Positions 36,511 through 40,245 of a stretch of 40,245 nt of DNA are shown piece by piece (the stretch's first letter is position 1; each line of letters begins with the position of its first letter). The position numbers and the translations under genes are program-made. This DNA is from Candidatus Parcubacteria bacterium. GTDB taxonomy: Bacteria; Patescibacteriota; Minisyncoccia; Phycocordibacterales; Phycocordibacteraceae. Under the pieces are notes generated by a model. That model ran no database searches. It had not been told where the DNA came from and was given only the letters and a program-made list of their open reading frames with translations. Where the stretch lies: contig JAKFXG010000030.1 of assembly GCA_021731495.1 (NCBI GenBank), positions 1-40,245 on the forward strand, in the 5' to 3' direction.

Positions 36511-36957
36511 ATGCAAGAACTCTTTGCGGCATTCGGTATCGACTGGCACCTGCTCATCGCGCAGGCAGTGAACTTCGGCATCGTGCTGGTGGCACTCTGG
36601 TACTTTCTCTACAAGCCGGTACTCGCCATGCTCGCAAAGCGCCAGCAAGTTGTCGCAAAGGGCGTTGAGGATGCGAAACTTGCGGAGAAGATGTTGGCGA
36701 GCGCAGATGACGAAGCTCTCACGCGCATAACTTCAGCGGATGCCCAAGCAGAGTCAATTGTCTCTGCAGCACGGGAATCTGCTACCGCGGAAAAGGTCCG
36801 CCTTCTGAAAGAAGCCGAGACACGCGCTGCAGCTGTTGCAAAAGACGCCGAAGCACGCGCCATTGAAGTGGCCGCACGTGCGCGGCGTGAGAGCGAACAA
36901 GAGATCGCGCGGCTCGCCATCCTTGCCGCTGAAAAGGTAATGCGCACCAAAGTATGA
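36511..36957 (+). CDS. atpF: ATP synthase F0 subunit b
   Basis: This 148-residue protein has one N-terminal membrane helix (LLIAQAVNFGIVLVALWYFLYKPV) and a long charged, coiled-coil stalk rich in Ala, Glu and Arg (about 40-145). Subunit b forms the peripheral stalk that holds F1 still. The length is typical. The TGA stop overlaps the ATG of the next gene by one reading (ATGA), indicating translational coupling to the delta-like gene. Confidence 0.93.
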   Translation: MQELFAAFGIDWHLLIAQAVNFGIVLVALWYFLYKPVLAMLAKRQQVVAKGVEDAKLAEKMLASADDEALTRITSADAQAESIVSAARESATAEKVRLLKEAETRAAAVAKDAEARAIEVAARARRESEQEIARLAILAAEKVMRTKV

Positions 36958-37202
36958 TCTCAAACTACGGCGCATTCATCGCGCACTTGAAGCGTACCGG
37001 CCGAATGAAGCTCCTGCCGCAAGTGCTTCGGGAATTAAAGAGTGAGCGGGAGCGCGCCGGAAAGTTGACACTCAGGAAGGAGACCGCAGAAGAGAATCCG
37101 GCACTCATTTCCGGCTGGCGCACTCTTGAAGACGGGATTCTTACCGATCACACCGGCAAGAGCGCACTCATAGCTATTTATAAGAAGATCACTCATGTCT
37201 GA
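36954..37202 (+). CDS. atpH: Reduced delta-like subunit of ATP synthase
   Basis: This 82-residue protein sits exactly where atpH (delta) belongs, overlapping atpF by four bases and atpA by eight. Full delta subunits are about 180 residues; here the N-terminal six-helix domain is gone. What is left matches the C-terminal part: an Arg/Lys-rich helix ([18 protein letters not shown]), then [20 protein letters not shown], which resembles the P-x-L-[IG]-x-G-x3-x-[IL]-x-D-x-x-[IL]-D-x-S motif, and a closing ALIAIYKKI helix. It should still link b to F1. Assignment rests mainly on position and this motif. Confidence 0.7.
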   Translation: MISNYGAFIAHLKRTGRMKLLPQVLRELKSERERAGKLTLRKETAEENPALISGWRTLEDGILTDHTGKSALIAIYKKITHV

Positions 37203-38772
37203 TATGGAATCCATAATTAAGAAAATTGAGGCAGAAATTGCCGCATGGAGTCCCGAGGGCGGTACGGTGGAAGTGGGTATCGTACGCGCGACTGGCGATG
37301 GCATTGCGGAGATCGACGGTCTCGGGAATGCCGTCATGTCCGAGATGGTACTTTTTGATCCGACGTTCGATCGCACGCTTGCTGAAGCGTTGAAGGATCC
37401 AAAACCACTGTACGGTCTCGTTCTCAACCTCGAAGAAGATGGTGTACGCGCGGTTATTCTCGGCGATGCCTCGAAGATCTATGAAGGAATGCTGGTGCGG
37501 CGACTCGGACGTCTCCTCTCCATCCCGGTCGGTGATTCGCTCGTCGGTCGTGTACTGAATCCGCTTGGCGAACCGGTTGACGGTAAGGGTCCGTCGGGAG
37601 CTAAGGACGTGCATCTTATCGAACGCGAAGCATACGGCGTTATTGACCGCGCGCCGGTGAACGTTCCTTTGCATACCGGTATTAAAGCGATTGATGCGAT
37701 GATCCCAATCGGCCGCGGCCAGCGCGAACTTATCATTGGAGACCGCGGTACCGGAAAAACTTCTATTGCGATCGACACCATCATCAACCAGAAGAGCGAA
37801 CCGGTAGCGACACGTCCGATCTGTATCTATGTCGCCATCGGTCAGAAGGAGTCAAAGACGGCAAAACTGGTCGCCGAACTCGAGAGTCGCGGTGCGATGG
37901 AGTACACCATCGTCGTGACGGCTCCTGCGTCTGCTCCGGCAGCACTCCAGTTCCTTGCGCCGTTCGTCGGCGCCGCCATCGGCGAATATTTTATGGAGAA
38001 AGGGAAAGATGCTCTCGTCGTCTATGATGACCTTTCGAAACAGGCGGTTGCCTATCGCCAGATGTCGCTTCTTTTGCGCCGTCCGCCGGGCCGCGAAGCA
38101 TATCCTGGCGATATTTTCTATTTGCATTCGCGCCTCCTCGAGCGCGCGGCAAAATTGTCGAAAGAGAAGGGCGGCGGTTCCTTAACGGCACTTCCAATTA
38201 TCGAAACGCAGGAAGGCGACGTCTCCGCCTACATCCCGACGAATGTTATTTCCATCACCGATGGACAGATTTATTTGGAGGCAGACCTCTTCAACAAGGG
38301 CCAACGCCCGGCCATCAACGTCGGCATCTCGGTCTCGCGCGTGGGTAGCTCAGCGCAAACGAAGGCGATGAAGAAGGTGTCAGGCAAGATCAAACTCGAA
38401 CTTGCTCAGTTTCGCGAGCTTGAGGCGTTCATGCAGTTTTCGTCCGACCTCGACGCCGAGACGAAAAATCGCATTGATGCCGGTCGGCGTATGACCGAAA
38501 TACTGAACCAGGGACGCGGTGTACCGCTCCCATTTGAGATGGAGGCGGCGGTCATATTTGCAGCCACAAACGGCTACTTGAACACATTCCCGCCGGAAGA
38601 GATCGGTGCCGCCGAGACGAAACTGCAGGACTACCTTTCTCGAGAAGCGGGCGGCGTGCTCATGGCCATCAAGGAATCAAAAGAGATCCGCGAGGAATCA
38701 GAACACACGCTTCGTGCGAAGCTTGCTGCATTCGTCGTGCGCCATGAAAAATTACAAGGTTCAACCTTGTAG
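37195..38772 (+). CDS. atpA: ATP synthase F1 subunit alpha
   Basis: This 525-residue protein is the non-catalytic nucleotide-binding F1 subunit. Signatures are the P-loop [13 protein letters not shown] at about 182-194, [64 protein letters not shown] and [16 protein letters not shown], with the arginine finger in SVSRVGS. The C-terminus is unusual: it ends KLQGSTL-stop, where the last codons and the TAG lie in a palindrome (38753-38771) also found in uvrC. It starts within the end of the delta-like gene. Confidence 0.97.
   Translation: MSDMESIIKKIEAEIAAWSPEGGTVEVGIVRATGDGIAEIDGLGNAVMSEMVLFDPTFDRTLAEALKDPKPLYGLVLNLEEDGVRAVILGDASKIYEGMLVRRLGRLLSIPVGDSLVGRVLNPLGEPVDGKGPSGAKDVHLIEREAYGVIDRAPVNVPLHTGIKAIDAMIPIGRGQRELIIGDRGTGKTSIAIDTIINQKSEPVATRPICIYVAIGQKESKTAKLVAELESRGAMEYTIVVTAPASAPAALQFLAPFVGAAIGEYFMEKGKDALVVYDDLSKQAVAYRQMSLLLRRPPGREAYPGDIFYLHSRLLERAAKLSKEKGGGSLTALPIIETQEGDVSAYIPTNVISITDGQIYLEADLFNKGQRPAINVGISVSRVGSSAQTKAMKKVSGKIKLELAQFRELEAFMQFSSDLDAETKNRIDAGRRMTEILNQGRGVPLPFEMEAAVIFAATNGYLNTFPPEEIGAAETKLQDYLSREAGGVLMAIKESKEIREESEHTLRAKLAAFVVRHEKLQGSTL
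38753..38771. repeat. Palindrome over the atpA stop codon (family shared with uvrC)
   Basis: TACAAGGTT (38753-38761), C, AACCTTGTA (38763-38771). The 19 bases are identical to the centre of the uvrC element at 27785-27830, and are read in the same frame (QGSTL). Confidence 0.75.
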
Positions 38773-38799
38773 AAATCGGTGGCGTACCTATAGGACTAT

Positions 38800-39720
38800 A
38801 TGGCACTAAAAGATATTAAAACTAAGATTAAGGCTACCGCACGAACACATAAGGTGACGCGGGCGATGGAGGCTGTTTCGGCCGTGAAGATGCGCAAGAC
38901 GCAGGGTACCGCGATTGCGGGACGTTCGTATGCACGCGCAGCGCTTTCGATACTCGCCCGCCTCTCCGGAAGCGGCTCGCTCAAGGGTCACCCACTTATG
39001 CAAGTTAGGACATCCGATGTCCTAACTTCGAAAATTGCGCTAGTGATTATCACGAGCGATAAGGGGCTCGCGGGGGCACTCAACAGTAGTGTTATCAAAG
39101 CGGCGAGCGATGCTATTGCTTCGTACCCGGTTTCTGCGGTGACGGTGTATGCCTACGGCAAGAAAGGCCAGGAATATTTTGCGCGCCGTGAGTACCGGAT
39201 CGCCCGTGCATTTGAGAATAAAAAAGACGCCATCGAGCTTTCCGTCATGGAAGAACTTTCCTCGGAACTTTCGCATGACTTCGCGGCGGGAGCATATGAC
39301 GAAGTCCTCGTGGCGTATAGCAACTTCAAATCAACCTTCGAGCAGGTGCCGGCCGTTCGTCGCCTGCTTCCACTCGCGCTATCGGACATGGAACAACTTG
39401 TGAAAGACATTGTGCCGGTAAAAGGGAAGTGGAGCGAACTCAAACCCATCACTTCTCCCGCGGCGTATTCAGTCGAGCCGGCCGGCAGTGAAGTATTGAA
39501 TTATCTGGTGCCGCGCCTTGTTGCCGTCTCGCTCTACCACTTCCTGCTTGAGGCGAAAGCCTCTGAACATTCTGCACGCATGGTGGCGATGAAGAATGCC
39601 TCGGATAAGTCGAAAGAGGTCGCGCATGACCTCACACGGCTCTTCAACAAGATCCGTCAGGCCGGCATCACACGCGAAGTATCCGAGATCGTCAGCGGCC
39701 GTGAGGCACTCGCTGCATAA
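38800..39720 (+). CDS. atpG: ATP synthase F1 subunit gamma
   Basis: This 306-residue protein is the central rotor shaft. The N-terminal helix is KDIKTKIKATARTHKVTRAMEAVSAVKMRK, a Rossmann-like middle carries ALVIITSDKGLAGALNSSVI, and the C-terminal helix is ARMVAMKNASDKSKEVAHDLTRLFNKIRQAGITREVSEIVSG, which ends in the well-conserved E-I-x-x-I-x-x-G. Nine codons between HPLM and KIALVII come from a 27-base palindrome (39002-39028), giving QVRTSDVLTS, an insertion before the first central strand. Confidence 0.95.
   Translation: MALKDIKTKIKATARTHKVTRAMEAVSAVKMRKTQGTAIAGRSYARAALSILARLSGSGSLKGHPLMQVRTSDVLTSKIALVIITSDKGLAGALNSSVIKAASDAIASYPVSAVTVYAYGKKGQEYFARREYRIARAFENKKDAIELSVMEELSSELSHDFAAGAYDEVLVAYSNFKSTFEQVPAVRRLLPLALSDMEQLVKDIVPVKGKWSELKPITSPAAYSVEPAGSEVLNYLVPRLVAVSLYHFLLEAKASEHSARMVAMKNASDKSKEVAHDLTRLFNKIRQAGITREVSEIVSGREALAA
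39002..39028. repeat. In-frame palindrome in atpG
   Basis: AAGTTAGGACATC (39002-39014), C, GATGTCCTAACTT (39016-39028) is a perfect 13-bp palindrome with one central base. It is 27 bases, or nine codons, so the frame is kept. It lies in a surface linker of subunit gamma. Confidence 0.8.
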
Positions 39721-39723
39721 TCT

Positions 39724-40083
39724 ATGTACTCTGGTGTCATTATTAAAGAAAGTCTTCAGAACCCAAGTATTCTTGGGGCACTCGATACGTCAAATATTCG
39801 TGTGGTTGAGATTGATAATCCGGCGCCCGACCAATCTCCAACGTGGACGCTAATTGACTTCGAAATTCCTGAAGAAAAAGTGCAAGGCGCTGCCGAGCTG
39901 TTCGCTTCTGCGCTCAAGTCTGGGACGTGGTATATCGATATGAATAATGCCGAGGAAGTATATGTGATTTTCAAGGGCAAGATTCTCAAGTATAAAAAGG
40001 GAGATGAGGATGGGAAAAATAGGATTAAAGAATACGCTCGGTCGCTGGGCACCCCAGAAAGTCAGTTAGGGTGGGGAGAATAA
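39724..40083 (+). CDS. Unknown protein inserted between atpG and atpD
   Basis: This 119-residue soluble protein is not recognised. It begins MYSGVIIKESLQNPSILGAL three bases after atpG, and atpD starts 15 bases after it, so it is expressed with the F1 subunits. It has alternating strands and helices: SNIRVVEIDNPAP, WTLIDFEIPEEKVQGAAELF, TWYIDMNNAEEVYVIFKGKIL, then a basic, acidic tail. There is no membrane segment or nucleotide-binding motif. A role as an F1 accessory or assembly factor is an inference from the location. Epsilon would normally follow atpD outside this window. Confidence 0.65.
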   Translation: MYSGVIIKESLQNPSILGALDTSNIRVVEIDNPAPDQSPTWTLIDFEIPEEKVQGAAELFASALKSGTWYIDMNNAEEVYVIFKGKILKYKKGDEDGKNRIKEYARSLGTPESQLGWGE

Positions 40084-40098
40084 CTTAATTTACTACTT

Positions 40099-40245
40099 AT
40101 GAAAGGAACAATTACAGAGATCATCGGGCCAGTCATAGATGTGCACTTCAAAGAGTCGCGTCCTGCGATTGCCGATGCGCTTGTCATTGAGAAGACTGAC
40201 GGACACGGTCGTATCGTGCTCGAAGTTGCCTCGCATCTCGGCCTC
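40099..40245 (+). CDS. atpD: ATP synthase F1 subunit beta, N-terminal fragment
   Basis: The frame starts MKGTITEIIGPVIDVHF and runs open to the window edge (49 codons). It is the N-terminal beta-barrel of the catalytic beta subunit, with the G-x-[IV]-x3-[IV]-G-P-V-[IV]-D-V-x-F pattern and VLEVASHLGL. The rest is outside the window. Confidence 0.95.
   Translation, partial: MKGTITEIIGPVIDVHFKESRPAIADALVIEKTDGHGRIVLEVASHLGL

Overview
The window looks like chromosomal DNA from a member of the Candidate Phyla Radiation (Patescibacteria), probably of the Parcubacteria side. The pointers are a shortened UvrC, a DUF5663-like protein, a FKBP with one membrane anchor, a CPR-style VirD4/HerA-like ATPase paired with a very large protein of no known family, tRNA genes without an encoded CCA end, and a compact ATP synthase operon with a strongly reduced delta subunit. 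This assignment rests on gene content and remembered family resemblance, not on a computed phylogeny.

Layout. 1-4000: tRNA-Gln, a UbiA prenyltransferase, a NADAR protein and several small unknown genes, each with its own ribosome binding site and terminator. 4100-10400: GIY-YIG protein, exported proteins including a beta-barrel-like one, Nudix, DsbA-like, ZIP transporter, holin-like and DedA membrane proteins. 10441-17005: VirD4-like ATPase, 982-residue partner, DUF5663-like protein, FKBP. 17070-29560: lipoprotein, tgt, uvrB, a response regulator/histidine kinase pair, uvrA, uvrC and ddl, so the whole UvrABC excision set lies within about 9 kb. 29592-35017: M23 peptidase, LuxR-type HTH protein, methyltransferase, five tRNAs, small membrane proteins, a SWIB protein and an AdoMet-decarboxylase-like protein. 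35117 to the end: atpB-E-F-H-A-G-(unknown gene)-D, with atpD cut by the window edge.

The most unusual signal is a population of palindromic elements. Some lie in frame inside, or at the very end of, conserved genes (uvrA, uvrB, uvrC, tgt, atpA, atpG, perhaps ubiA and the VirD4-like gene), where they add extra amino acids. Two families have members in two genes: CCCC-N-GTGAGAT...ATCTCACGGGG in uvrB and uvrC, and TACAAGGTTCAACCTTGTA in uvrC and atpA. Others fill spacers. The best is directly downstream of tRNA-Ala(UGC): an R-S-R-S-R array in which two 86-nt S units align without gaps and differ at ten stem base pairs, every one with a compensatory change. Large nested palindromes also fill both spacers around atpE and the region before uvrA.

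A second theme is two kinds of translation start. Many conserved genes have a -10-like hexamer 6-8 nt before the start codon, implying leaderless mRNAs. The scattered small unknown genes mostly have strong AGGAG-type ribosome binding sites and their own stem-loop terminators, as if they were independent gene cassettes.
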